A stretch of DNA of 35,116 bases, taken from assembly GCA_910579785.1 (NCBI GenBank), contig CAJTVJ010000019.1, positions 1-35,116 of the forward strand, given 5' to 3'. The stretch is from an uncultured Christensenella sp. GTDB taxonomy: Bacteria > Bacillota > Clostridia > Christensenellales > UBA3700. The notes below the pieces were generated by a model that did no database searches, had not been told where the DNA came from, and saw only the letters and a program-made list of their open reading frames with translations. The position numbers and the translations under genes were made by a program. Below are positions 24,135 through 32,700 of the stretch, in pieces. Each line of letters begins with the position of its first letter. Position 1 is the first letter of the stretch.

Positions 24135-24320
24135 ATGGCAGTACCAAAGGCGAAAACATCAAAACAAAGAAAGCATACACGTTCGGCAAATTGGAAGTTG
24201 ACCGCTCCTAATCTTTCTGCATGTCCTCAATGTCATGAGTTGAAAGAGAATCACAGAGCTTGTCCCAACTGCGGATACTATGACGGCAGACTCGTTGTTG
24301 AGCAGAGCAAGAAAGACTAA
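24135..24320 (+). CDS. rpmF: 50S ribosomal protein L32
   Basis: A 61-residue ribosomal protein with the family opening AVPKAKTSKQRKHTRSANWK and a zinc-ribbon of two CxxC pairs (CPQC and CPNC). ATG 24135 is chosen since GGAGGTG lies 7 nt upstream and L32 begins MAVPK. Transcribed alone: it has its own consensus promoter and a strong terminator directly after it. The usual partner, the YceD/DUF177 gene, is not upstream. Confidence 0.97.
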   Translation: MAVPKAKTSKQRKHTRSANWKLTAPNLSACPQCHELKENHRACPNCGYYDGRLVVEQSKKD

Positions 24321-24338
24321 TAGTTTTGTAAATCAAAG

Positions 24339-24364
24339 ACGGAGCTCAAAGCTCCGTTTTTTTT
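24339..24364 (+). terminator. Intrinsic terminator after rpmF
   Basis: ACGGAGCT (24339-24346) pairs with AGCTCCGT (24350-24357) around a 3-nt loop, followed by an uninterrupted run of T to 24364. Confidence 0.93.
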
Positions 24365-24373
24365 GCTAAAATA

Positions 24374-24407
24374 ATTGTAAACCAATTTACTAATTTTGGT
24401 TGACAAT
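24374..24407. promoter_or_regulatory. BirA operator (biotin repressor site)
   Basis: ATTGTAAACC (24374-24383) and GGTTGACAAT (24398-24407) form an inverted repeat with one mismatch and a 14-nt spacer. This agrees with the known BirA operator pattern TTGTAAACC-N14/16-GGTTTACAA. The right half overlaps the -35 hexamer of the birA promoter, so biotinyl-AMP-bound BirA would block it. It fits the regulated content, birA itself and the biotin transporter gene bioY. Confidence 0.85.
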
Positions 24408-24428
24408 CAAATTTATATCATATATAAT
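24400..24428 (+). promoter_or_regulatory. Promoter of birA-bioY
   Basis: A perfect TTGACA (24400-24405) and a perfect TATAAT (24423-24428) are 17 nt apart. Transcription would begin near 24435, so the leader is very short (about 12 nt) but still includes GAGAGGAG before the ATG at 24447. Confidence 0.85.
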
Positions 24429-24446
24429 GCAATACGAGAGGAGATC

Positions 24447-25433
24447 ATGACACTCAAACAACAGATTTTACAAGTACTTGAAAACAACCGAGGTTTAGCT
24501 ATGTCGGGTCAGCAGCTAGCCGATACTCTCAACGTGACTCGCGCGAGTGTGTGGAAGAGTATCAAGGCGCTGCAAGACGAGGGGTATAAGATAGTTGCTA
24601 CCACCAACAGAGGTTACGTCTTAGAAGAGACCAACGACATACTCAGCGAGCAAAGCTTGCGCGCATGTCTGGGAGAAGAATATCGCGATGTCGATATATT
24701 CACGTTCAAGACGTCGCCGTCTACCAATGCCGAAGCAATGACTCGACTTATGAACGGCGGATTGACACACGGCACCCTTATCGTCGCTGACGAGCAGACG
24801 AAGGGCAGAGGGAGAATGGGCAAGAGTTTTTTCTCGCCCAAGAGCGGAATATACATGAGCGTATGTCTTTGCAAGAGCATTGAGCGAATGCAAGACGTGA
24901 TGGTCATCACACCTGCGGCGGCTGTGGCGGTGAGATCTGCAATAGCCAAACTTACAGGCATTGACGCCAAGATTAAGTGGGTCAACGACATATATATTGA
25001 TAAAAAGAAGGTATGCGGAATACTCACGCAGGCGGACATAGACTTTGAAAGCGGCAAGGCAGGCACGTTCATAGTAGGCATAGGCATCAATTTTGTCGAG
25101 CAGGATTTTCCCGACGAGATAAAGCAGAGAGCTTGCGCCTTGTTCCAAGGACAGCCTACGATTACCCGTTCCCAGCTCATAGGGGAGATATATCGCAATC
25201 TTATCAAATTGACTGACGATTTGACAGACAGGAGGTTTATGTTGAGTTACAAGCAGCATTCTCTCGTAATGAACAGGGAGATAAGTTATACATACAACGG
25301 AGAGGACAAGAGCGGCAAAGTCATAGATATTGACGGCGACGGCGGTCTTGTCGTGCAGGAAAACGGAGGGGGGATACGCAATCTTACTTGCGGAGAAATT
25401 TCTATTAGGAGCAGCGCAAATGAATGGATTTGA
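24447..25433 (+). CDS. birA: Bifunctional biotin-[acetyl-CoA-carboxylase] ligase and biotin operon repressor
   Basis: A group II biotin protein ligase of 328 residues. Residues 1-62 are a winged helix-turn-helix (GQQLADTLNVTRASVWKSIK, then the wing YKIVATTNRGYVL). The ligase core follows with STNAEA, the biotinyl-AMP loop GRGRMG (120-125), KWVNDIYID with the catalytic Lys, GILTQ and VGIGIN, then the small C-terminal SH3-like domain ending LTCGEISI. It activates biotin, biotinylates the carboxylase carrier protein and represses its own promoter. ATG 24447 is chosen over upstream in-frame codons because of GAGGAG at 24438-24443 and because the promoter lies between. The bioY gene overlaps its last 14 nt. 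Confidence 0.95.
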   Translation: MTLKQQILQVLENNRGLAMSGQQLADTLNVTRASVWKSIKALQDEGYKIVATTNRGYVLEETNDILSEQSLRACLGEEYRDVDIFTFKTSPSTNAEAMTRLMNGGLTHGTLIVADEQTKGRGRMGKSFFSPKSGIYMSVCLCKSIERMQDVMVITPAAAVAVRSAIAKLTGIDAKIKWVNDIYIDKKKVCGILTQADIDFESGKAGTFIVGIGINFVEQDFPDEIKQRACALFQGQPTITRSQLIGEIYRNLIKLTDDLTDRRFMLSYKQHSLVMNREISYTYNGEDKSGKVIDIDGDGGLVVQENGGGIRNLTCGEISIRSSANEWI

Positions 25434-26124
25434 CACAAAAGATCAAGAGGAGAATTTAAATAGTCCTCAAAATATGCAAGAGTGCGAGACGCACTCAAAA
25501 GACAATACGGACGGCATTTCTGCCGACAGCGCAGTACTTCCGGTCTTAGAAAGAGAAAAGGCTATTGAAGAACATGACAAGCGTCGCAAGTACGTGCTTG
25601 GCATAGCGACTTCGGGATTGTTTATCGCTTTGATGATAATAAGCGCGTTTATATCTATACCAATCGGAACTATAAAGATAACTTTGCAGTTTCTTGTCAC
25701 CAACGTATGCTTTTTATTACTTGGCAAGAAATGGGGCGGCATATCGGTGCTTCTGTATCTGCTGCTGGGATTGTTCGGCTTGCCGATATTCAGCGACGGA
25801 GGCGGATTTGCTTACGTGCTCAAACCCTCGTTTGGATTTTTGATAGGTTTTCTCGTCGGCGGATTTGTAGCAGCTTGGTTTAGAGAAAAAGTAGGCAAGA
25901 ATAATTTCGTGACGTATCTTATAGCTTCGCTTATAGATATGCTGATAATGGATATCATAGGCGTTGCCTACGGAGCAGGAATAATGTACGGATATATGCA
26001 CTTGACGACGGGAGCTTGGGATTTCTTAATGGCTATGTTGATACCGTTTATTCCGCTTGATTTGGCGAAATGCGCTATCGGCTCGGCAATGTGTCCAAAG
26101 CTCAGCAAATACAGCAAACTTTAA
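25420..26124 (+). CDS. bioY: Biotin transporter substrate-binding S component BioY
   Basis: Membrane S component of an energy-coupling-factor biotin transporter, 234 residues. About six hydrophobic helices span residues 60-225; family marks are ISIPIGTIKITLQFLV, LLGLFGLPIFSDGGG, LKPSFGFLIGFLVGGF and the late PFIPLDLAKC. The first 55 residues are an acidic, Asn/Ser-rich, hydrophilic extension not usual in BioY. ATG 25420 is chosen because AGGAG lies 8 nt before it; longer in-frame starts would run deep into birA. Cotranscribed with birA under the BirA operator, so uptake is matched to biotin demand. The shared ECF ATPases are not in the window. Confidence 0.93.
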   Translation: MNGFDTKDQEENLNSPQNMQECETHSKDNTDGISADSAVLPVLEREKAIEEHDKRRKYVLGIATSGLFIALMIISAFISIPIGTIKITLQFLVTNVCFLLLGKKWGGISVLLYLLLGLFGLPIFSDGGGFAYVLKPSFGFLIGFLVGGFVAAWFREKVGKNNFVTYLIASLIDMLIMDIIGVAYGAGIMYGYMHLTTGAWDFLMAMLIPFIPLDLAKCAIGSAMCPKLSKYSKL

Positions 26125-26129
26125 AAAAG

Positions 26130-26151
26130 AGCACCGCAAGGTGCTTTTTTT
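26130..26151 (+). terminator. Intrinsic terminator after bioY
   Basis: AGCACC (26130-26135) pairs with GGTGCT (26140-26145) around a GCAA tetraloop and is followed by a run of T to 26151. An A run precedes the stem, so it may work weakly in the reverse direction too. Confidence 0.93.
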
Positions 26152-26184
26152 GTTGTGACCTTTGTCAAATTTTTATCTCACGCA

Positions 26185-26213
26185 TAGACAACTTGCGACA
26201 AGTGTGCTATAAT
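26185..26213 (+). promoter_or_regulatory. Promoter of the Fe-ADH-like pair and queH
   Basis: TAGACA (26185-26190) and a perfect TATAAT (26208-26213) are 17 nt apart. The spacer contains the small inverted repeat ACTTG-CGA-CAAGT (26191-26203), a possible regulator site. Confidence 0.65.
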
Positions 26214-26246
26214 TTTTTTAATACATAATAAGGATAGACGTCGACG

Positions 26247-27449
26247 ATGAGATATGCTGAATTTTCCAACGGAACTAAGATAATAGACGGCGAGAGCGGA
26301 CTTGCAGATCTGCATATATTGCTTTGCGGTCTTGGCGCGTCAAGGGTAATGATAGTCGGCGATAGGGAGCTTATTGACAGCGGATATCTCGAAAAAGTCA
26401 AAAAAGGCGTGTTGGACGGCGACAAGGTCGACATCGGCGCGGTATATCTCGGAGACGAGAGTTTGGGTGTCGACGACGTACTCAAAGATATGTATTTCGT
26501 CTATATGTCCAACGACTGCGACGGAATTATCGTGTGCGGCGGCGGAAGACTTATAGATTATGCTAAGTTGCTCAGACTTGCCGTCACCACTCAGGTCAAA
26601 GACGTCAGGAGTTTTTTCTCTTCATCGTCAGTGGGGCGCAAAGTTATCAACGTGCCGCTCATCACCGTGCCTGTCAAGTTTGGTATAGGCAACGGTTGCA
26701 ACGCTATGGCGCTTTACTATGACAGAGAAAAGAAGCTGTCGCGCAATATATTCAACGATTTGCTTTCTCCCGACTACTGTATTATCGACGACAGTATGCT
26801 TATGCGTATGTCTAAGAGTTCGCTTGCATACGGCGTACTCAACGTGTTGGGAAGGGCTATCGACGGATTTGTCGCTATTCACCATGCAAGAGTTGGGATA
26901 ATGATAAAAGAGGTCGACGTGTACGACATAGGCGAAGTGTTTTGCCGAGTTGTATTAACGAATTTCTTAGACAGAGCCAAGTCTTTGTTGGAGATAGGAG
27001 ACAAAGACAGAATACTTAAAATGGCGCTTGACAGCGCGTATCTCGCCAAGGGACTCGACGTCAACGGAATGGGTATGATATATTCGCTGGCGCTTGCGAT
27101 CAGCGACGTAAAAGGAATTGGCTTTGCCCGTTGTCTGCCCACGGCGATAAAGGCGTCGCTCGATTACAATTTGAGAGCATGTCCGGATAAATACGCTCAG
27201 GCTCTTTGGGCGTTTTTGGGGTGGGAAAAGTATTCTCAATATGACAAGGCTAAGAGGGCTGAGGGCTTTGTGCAGGCTGTCAAAGATTTTGTGGACGGCG
27301 TTTTGCAAAAATATATTCCCGACCACGTCGCGCCTCAGTTCACAGACGATGAAAGGCAGGAGATAGTCACCGCCATGGCATATGACCCTCATATGCTCAA
27401 CAATCCGCGGCATTTTGATATATTTGCGATAAAGGCGGTGTTGAAATGA
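26247..27449 (+). CDS. Degenerate iron-containing alcohol dehydrogenase-like protein, copy 1
   Basis: A 400-residue protein with the fold marks of group III Fe-ADHs but an altered active site. The N-terminal NAD-binding half is recognisable: GESGLADLHILLCGLGASRV and GIIVCGGGRLIDYAK, close to the family GGGSxxDxAK. The metal-binding half is degraded. Where the family has GmDALtHAiE, this protein has VLNVLGRAID (197-206), turning metal Asp to Asn and His to Arg. In the later His-rich stretch, MGMIYSLALAIS (275-286) contains no His, and no PHG follows. It therefore probably does not bind iron and may be a pseudoenzyme, a different dehydrogenase or a regulator. It overlaps the next paralogue by 4 nt (ATGA). 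Weak AAGGAT Shine-Dalgarno. Confidence 0.7.
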   Translation: MRYAEFSNGTKIIDGESGLADLHILLCGLGASRVMIVGDRELIDSGYLEKVKKGVLDGDKVDIGAVYLGDESLGVDDVLKDMYFVYMSNDCDGIIVCGGGRLIDYAKLLRLAVTTQVKDVRSFFSSSSVGRKVINVPLITVPVKFGIGNGCNAMALYYDREKKLSRNIFNDLLSPDYCIIDDSMLMRMSKSSLAYGVLNVLGRAIDGFVAIHHARVGIMIKEVDVYDIGEVFCRVVLTNFLDRAKSLLEIGDKDRILKMALDSAYLAKGLDVNGMGMIYSLALAISDVKGIGFARCLPTAIKASLDYNLRACPDKYAQALWAFLGWEKYSQYDKAKRAEGFVQAVKDFVDGVLQKYIPDHVAPQFTDDERQEIVTAMAYDPHMLNNPRHFDIFAIKAVLK

Positions 27450-28603
27450 ACAAACAGTATAATTTTGAGAGAGACGTCAAGTTTTTGACGGGCAGAGGAG
27501 CCTTGCGCAACGCAACTATAATAATGAGCAATATGGGGTGCAGAAAGGTGTTGCTGATATGCGACGAGGAGAGCAACTCTTCGGGAAAATATAAGAAGGT
27601 GCTGCGCAAGTTCAATCGAGAAGTCAATATCGTCGCCGAATATAAGAAGGTCAAAGAAATCGCCGCCTGCGAAGATTGCGAAAATGCGTTGAGGCTTTTT
27701 AAAGAGGGCGATTGCGACTCAATCATTGCCATTGGCGATAAGAGCGCGATATTCGTCGCAAAGGCTGTAAAGATAATGCTTAAAGACAACGTGTCGATAA
27801 TGTCCAATTATCTTAGCTGCGCAGTCAATTCTATATCGTCGCTATTCCTGCCTCTGATAGTCATACCAACTTATCTGTCGTCGGGAGTGGAGACGAGCAA
27901 TTACATAAGACTGAGCATGCAGGACGGCAAGATAATAGAACTCGATACTCCTTTTGCGCATACCAACGTAGTTGCGCTCGATCCTTGTCTTTGCGGCAAG
28001 TCAAGGGCAAAAGAGATAGCATCCTCCGGACTTTGCACGTTGGCTATGGCTATCACTTCGCTTTTGCGAAACGACGACGCCAACACCATGGTCAAGGTCT
28101 ATGCGCTAAATGCTATAACGTTGCTCACAGACAATTTTAAAGAAAGCGTGATAAAAAAATACAGCGTCAAGCGCAGGTTTAAAATCGCTTTGGCTGCCAT
28201 ATTGGCAGGTTGCGCATATTGGCATTCTCCTCATATGGTGCTCACCAAGCTTACCAATGTGATATGCGACGTCAGCGGGGCAAATTTCAACGACGTATTC
28301 AATCTGTTGTTTGCCAAAGGCGTAATGGTCGTTGATTTGACAGCCGATTTTGATATGTATACGATCGTCAACTTGATAGGAGAGAACGAATACGTCGATC
28401 TCACCGGTGAGAAGAGCAGCGAGCAGATAATAAAAAATTCTGTCAAAAAGTATTATTCAGAACTTGGCAAGTACGTCAAGTATCCGCGTACGCTTGAAGA
28501 TTTGGACGTGACTGACGAAATGCTGGGCAAGGTCATGGAGGATATGTCGGCGCAGTATGACGGAAAGTCTTTGGAATTGATAAAGAAGATAATCGGAAAG
28601 TAA
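27446..28603 (+). CDS. Degenerate iron-containing alcohol dehydrogenase-like protein, copy 2
   Basis: A 385-residue second member of the same family. LTGRGALRNATIIMSNMGCRKVLLICDEE matches the Fe-ADH start in pattern, and VIPTYLSSGVETSNYI keeps much of the PTTxGTGSE region. The glycine loop is lost (GDKSAIFVAK at 97-106 instead of GGGSxxDxAK), and the metal segment reads GLCTLAMAIT (195-204), with Asp to Cys, His to Met and Glu to Thr. The later region (about 262-285) lacks the two metal His. Its defects differ from those of copy 1: copy 1 keeps the nucleotide loop, copy 2 keeps the GTGSE-like part. They may work as a heteromer. Ends 1 nt before queH. Confidence 0.68.
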   Translation: MNKQYNFERDVKFLTGRGALRNATIIMSNMGCRKVLLICDEESNSSGKYKKVLRKFNREVNIVAEYKKVKEIAACEDCENALRLFKEGDCDSIIAIGDKSAIFVAKAVKIMLKDNVSIMSNYLSCAVNSISSLFLPLIVIPTYLSSGVETSNYIRLSMQDGKIIELDTPFAHTNVVALDPCLCGKSRAKEIASSGLCTLAMAITSLLRNDDANTMVKVYALNAITLLTDNFKESVIKKYSVKRRFKIALAAILAGCAYWHSPHMVLTKLTNVICDVSGANFNDVFNLLFAKGVMVVDLTADFDMYTIVNLIGENEYVDLTGEKSSEQIIKNSVKKYYSELGKYVKYPRTLEDLDVTDEMLGKVMEDMSAQYDGKSLELIKKIIGK

Positions 28604-28604
28604 T

Positions 28605-29216
28605 ATGAAAGATATAAAGGCTAAGATAAATTATCAAATTATGCTTGACAAATTGATAGCAGGCTTGGAGAATAGACCCAAGCTGCTATTGCATGCGTGT
28701 TGCGCGCCTTGCAGCAGCTATTGCATTGAATATCTTTGCCGTTATTTTGACGTGACAATATTTTATTACAATCCCAATATTTCCTCAAAGCAAGAGTTTG
28801 ACAAGAGGTATGACGAGGTCAAAAGGCTTGTCAGAGAGATGTCTGTCGATATAGATATCGTATGTCCGCCGTACGATAGCGAAGAATTTCTTCAAGCCGT
28901 CAAAGGCTATGAAGATTGCAAAGAAGGCGGAGACAGATGCAGCATATGCTATGCTATCCGACTAAAAAAAGCTTGCGAATACGCAGAGCAAAACAACTTT
29001 GATTTTTATTGTTCCACCTTGTCTATAAGTCCTCATAAGGACGAACAGCGACTTAATCAAATAGGCGCCGCGCTCTGCAAAGATAAGCGAGTGCGCCATC
29101 TTCCCAATGATTTCAAAAAGAAGGGCGGTTATCTGCGCTCAATTGAGCTTTCAAAGCAGTATAACTTATACCGTCAGAATTTCTGCGGCTGTAAATTTTC
29201 ACAGATAAAAGAGTAA
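28605..29216 (+). CDS. queH: Epoxyqueuosine reductase QueH
   Basis: A 203-residue enzyme of the QueH (DUF208) family that reduces epoxyqueuosine to queuosine in tRNA, the non-cobalamin alternative to QueG. Metal ligands are evident: HACCAPCSSY (30-39) with the adjacent CC and a third Cys, GGDRCSICYAIRL with CxxC near 112-115, and the C-terminal NFCGCKFS. TLSISPHKD is also typical. It starts 1 nt after the second Fe-ADH-like gene without a good Shine-Dalgarno, so it depends on coupling. Whether the upstream pair is functionally linked to tRNA modification is unknown. Confidence 0.95.
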   Translation: MKDIKAKINYQIMLDKLIAGLENRPKLLLHACCAPCSSYCIEYLCRYFDVTIFYYNPNISSKQEFDKRYDEVKRLVREMSVDIDIVCPPYDSEEFLQAVKGYEDCKEGGDRCSICYAIRLKKACEYAEQNNFDFYCSTLSISPHKDEQRLNQIGAALCKDKRVRHLPNDFKKKGGYLRSIELSKQYNLYRQNFCGCKFSQIKE

Positions 29217-29235
29217 AATGTTTTTAGGTGACAAA

Positions 29236-29262
29236 AAGGACGGAATACCGTCCTTAATTTTT
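29236..29262 (+). terminator. Intrinsic terminator after queH
   Basis: AAGGACGG (29236-29243) pairs perfectly with CCGTCCTT (29248-29255) around an AATA loop and is followed by AATTTTT. It ends the operon that begins at 26247. Confidence 0.88.
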
Positions 29263-29271
29263 AAAATGATT

Positions 29272-29300
29272 AGATTTCTCGACTACGCTCGAAGTGACAT
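29272..29300 (-). repeat. Short palindromic repeat, copy in reverse orientation
   Basis: Read on the minus strand the unit begins ATGTCACTTCGAGCG and ends TCGAGAAATCT. The same outer ends (GTCAYTTCGA and GAGAAATCT) occur at 29383-29419 and 34986-35024, while the middle varies. Repeats of this look are common between genes in many Firmicutes and Bacteroidota genomes. Confidence 0.7.
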
Positions 29301-29382
29301 TACTTACGTAAAGTTGACGATTATAGGGAATAGGAGGTATTGGGAGAGTGAGCGTAGTTTGGCGTATTGCAAGTAAAACATG

Positions 29383-29419
29383 GTCATTTCGACCGAAACG
29401 CAGTGAAGCGGAGAAATCT
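29383..29419 (+). repeat. Short palindromic repeat, forward copy
   Basis: This 37-bp copy begins GTCATTTCGACCGAA and ends GAAGCGGAGAAATCT. It is inverted relative to the copy at 29272-29300 and shares both ends and most of its length with the copy inside the coding sequence at 34986-35024. Confidence 0.75.
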
Positions 29420-29526
29420 CATCCTTATGAATATAAGAAACAATCGTCACCCGCCTAAGACGCATATGCTGGCTCGTATTTGCAACACACTTTCATTCTA
29501 ATTTTAAAATTCAAAATACCCATTCT

Positions 29527-29652
29527 AAAAAATGTATACTTTTACTGACCTGTCAAGATTGCTTTTAAAATGCGCGCGAAATACACTTTATTTGTAAAAA
29601 TACGCCTTTTCGCAGTAAATAAATAGCAAGTCAGTAAAAGTATACATTTTTT
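29527..29652. mobile_element. MITE-like 126-bp element with perfect 23-bp terminal inverted repeats
   Basis: Positions 29527-29549 are the exact reverse complement of 29630-29652 over 23 bp (core TGTATACTTTTACTGAC). The 80-bp interior codes for nothing evident and contains TGCGCGCGAA. No direct target duplication is obvious at the edges. The size and ends fit a non-autonomous miniature inverted-repeat element moved by a transposase elsewhere; a large regulatory or 3'-end RNA hairpin is the alternative. Confidence 0.55.
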
Positions 29653-29735
29653 GTAACTTTTGATGTATTTCGTCAAGCGTATATTTGCAAATTTATATAG
29701 ACAAAAAGGTTATTGAGGATAAGAGGTTTTGATCT

Positions 29736-32700
29736 ATGATTAAAGACAAAAAGAGAATATTGACAGCGTTGACGTTGATTGTAATATCAGTCGTTGCGTT
29801 GACTTGTGCGGCGTTGACGTTTTCAGATATAAATCTAATTAGCAGTGAATCTGTCGGGAATATAGTTGACGGCGACATTAATATCAATCAACTAGGTTAT
29901 GAAGTGAATTATCCTACTGTCGGTGATTACGGGCAGTTGAAGAGCGGAACTCAATATATATTTACAGACAGAAGCAAGGTCGATTCATTTAGAGCAGGGA
30001 CAATTACTGACGATTTGGGGGATTTGACGAAAATAGAAGTTGACTCTTCCCAACCTCACGGCTCTCAAAAAAATCCTTACGTCATAGCTACTGTTGACGA
30101 TTGGACGGTATTTACTCAAAAGATTGCAGTTGACTCAACTCATGGAAGCGGCAAATATTACGTTTTGACCAACGATTTGGATTTTGCAGGAAAGACTTTT
30201 TATCCCGCGACGTATTTTAAAGGCACGTTTTATGGAGCAGGAAGGGCTTTAAAGAATATCACTTGTGATAATTGGCTGTATTGGAACGGGTCGCAATACG
30301 TCAACATCGGCAATACCACCAATGCGGGTTTTGGAGTTTTTTGCAAAGCGGAAGACGCGACGATAACCGATTTGATAGTTTCAAACATAAATAATCTCAA
30401 CGTACCTAATCTGGCAGCGCCGGACGTTGCGCAACACGGACCTATGCCGTCGGGATTGATAGGTATGGGGTACGGAACGGTAAACGTCCTGAATACGCAC
30501 GTAGAGGGGCAAATAAGCTCTAATATAACATATTCGAATCATACCAGAGGCGCCGGAATTTTGGCAATGCAGAGAGGCAATGCCTTTATATACCGATGTT
30601 CTGCAGAAATGACCATGTCTTATAGTTCGGCTATGTCTATATTATTCGGTGGGATCATAGGACAAATCAATGCAAGTACCAGCAATAAGGGATATGTTTT
30701 AGATTGCGCTGCAAATATCGTAGCCAGCGGATCAGGCTCTTATAATCATACGGCAATAGCAATAGCTACGGCTTCGTCAAGTCCTCTTGCAATAGAAAAT
30801 ATGATTGGAAGCGCATATGTTACAACGACTTCTTTAAATGCAAACGGCGGCGGTCTCGGCGCAAGCAGAAACGATTTTTCCGTCAAAAATATGTACGTCG
30901 ACTCTATGATAGGAAGCGATCAATCAAATCTGCAATCTTTGACGGCAATCGGAGGCGCAGGTACGTATCAAAGCGGTGTAAGTACTCTTTCTAATATACA
31001 TCAGGTTAAAAGTACTGCGCAATATGCAACGATGTTGTCTGGCGCAAAGGATATTATCGCGCTTGTGCCAAGCGAGAGGGTAGAACATCCTTCTCTGGAA
31101 TCCCTTAATGCGGCGGCGAAGGCAGAAGTAGGCAACCACTTTTCAGATAAAATTTGGGATGCCGATAAGATAGGCGGCTCTTATGACCCTGACAATACTC
31201 CCGTGCGAAATTATTTGATAACTAAGGTCTCCTTCAAAAATCTTTTGAGCGGAGATAATGAGGAAGGTATCGGTTTGTCTGCCGCAGATTATAGGAAGGG
31301 AGATACGTTGCCGACGCCAGAGGCAAGTCATATAAAGACAAATCACGTATTCAAAGGCTGGACAGACGACAAGAGCGGCGAAAGCAAGCCTTACACTACG
31401 CTTCCGGGGCATTTGTACGGCAACGAAACGCTTTATGCGGTTTGGGGGTTGCCGGAGAGCTATATTCAAGCTAATATAACGTCGTCGCTGTCTTCCGATA
31501 AAAATTTAATAGAATATGACAGCGTGGATAAGATTACTTTAACGGGCAACGCAACTCATACTGCGCCTTCAAGCGGCGGTATGACAAATCCCAGCATTAG
31601 GTATAAATTTATACATGACGGCAAGGACAAGTCAAGCAATAATTTCGGACAGTTGATCCTGTATAACGTAAAAGACAGCGGAGAATATACCTGTGAATTT
31701 AGGATAAAAGATTCCAACGAGCCTCTTTGGTATGAGGACGTTATGTGCGGCGATAGCGTAGACGTTGTAATAGAAAAGGGCAAATTGGAACATATGACGT
31801 TGTCTGATTTTAAAATATCAGAGGATACTCCTCCTTATTACGGCAAGACGCTTCAAGACGTAGATTTTTCTGTCAAGCTTATCAACAAAGCGGGAATCGA
31901 AGTCAAGCAGTCCGCCGCCGATTGGACGTCGCAGATAGGCACTGTAAAAAAAGGAGACAATAGCAGAGATATAATTATCAGGCCGTTGGATACCGATAAT
32001 TATGAAGCTAGTTATCAAATGAAAGTAGAATTTCAATCTGTTTCGTTGATGATAGTGTTTGATTTGATACAGATAAGTCAGCAGATAAAAGTCGAAGTGG
32101 AATATGGCAGGACTTATTATGCGGGTGAGATAATAAATCTCTTTCAAATTGCATACTTAGAAGCGCTGTCAACTTGGGACCCGGATATATATCAGGACGT
32201 TGCTAAAAAAGCCCCTTACCTCAAAGTAAAAGGCAGCGATAAAGATCCCGCGCCTATTACGCCTGACGGCAACGGTTTGCCATTGTTTGACGGAGAATTT
32301 TATAAGATTAGCGAGCAGGGAACAATAGAGGTTACCTTTGAAGACGCTCCTTATAACGTTGCTTTCGACGCAGACAACGGCGGTGCAACGCAGGTGCCGC
32401 AACAAACTTTGAGTTATGGAGATTTTGTCAAAAAACCCGATGACCCGACGTATGGCACTCTTTTGTTTTTGGGTTGGTATTTTGATGCTCCCATCGTCGA
32501 CGAAGACGGCAACGCCGCGACTGAGTGGAGGGCTTGGAGATTTACGTCCGAGGGGAGCGAGCCTGCCGATAGAGTGACGGGGAATATTACGTTGAAAGCG
32601 GAATGGCTTGAAGCAAACGCTTTGGAATCCATATCTGTCAAAGTCAATCCTACAAAAATATTAAAGCCCAATACCAAATTGACAGACGGCGATCTAATAG

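Larger units (their letters stand above)
29217..29735. other. Repeat-rich gene-free region between queH and the giant surface protein gene
   Basis: No plausible coding frame. From left to right it holds the queH terminator, an inverted pair of short palindromic repeats (29272-29300 and 29383-29419), AT-rich sequence, a 126-bp element with long terminal inverted repeats (29527-29652) and the upstream region of the surface-protein gene. A clear sigma-A promoter for that gene was not found; TATATT at 29680 and TATATA at 29694 are only weak -10 candidates. Confidence 0.6.

Noticed and set aside
24621..25436. Long minus-strand frame (271 codons) antisense to birA
   Set aside because: It mirrors birA codons, has no recognisable domain and lacks a promoter or Shine-Dalgarno.
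29527..29652. Intrinsic terminator formed by the long inverted repeat
   Set aside because: An 80-nt loop and a stem of mainly A-T pairs make it a poor terminator; queH already has a good one at 29236-29262.
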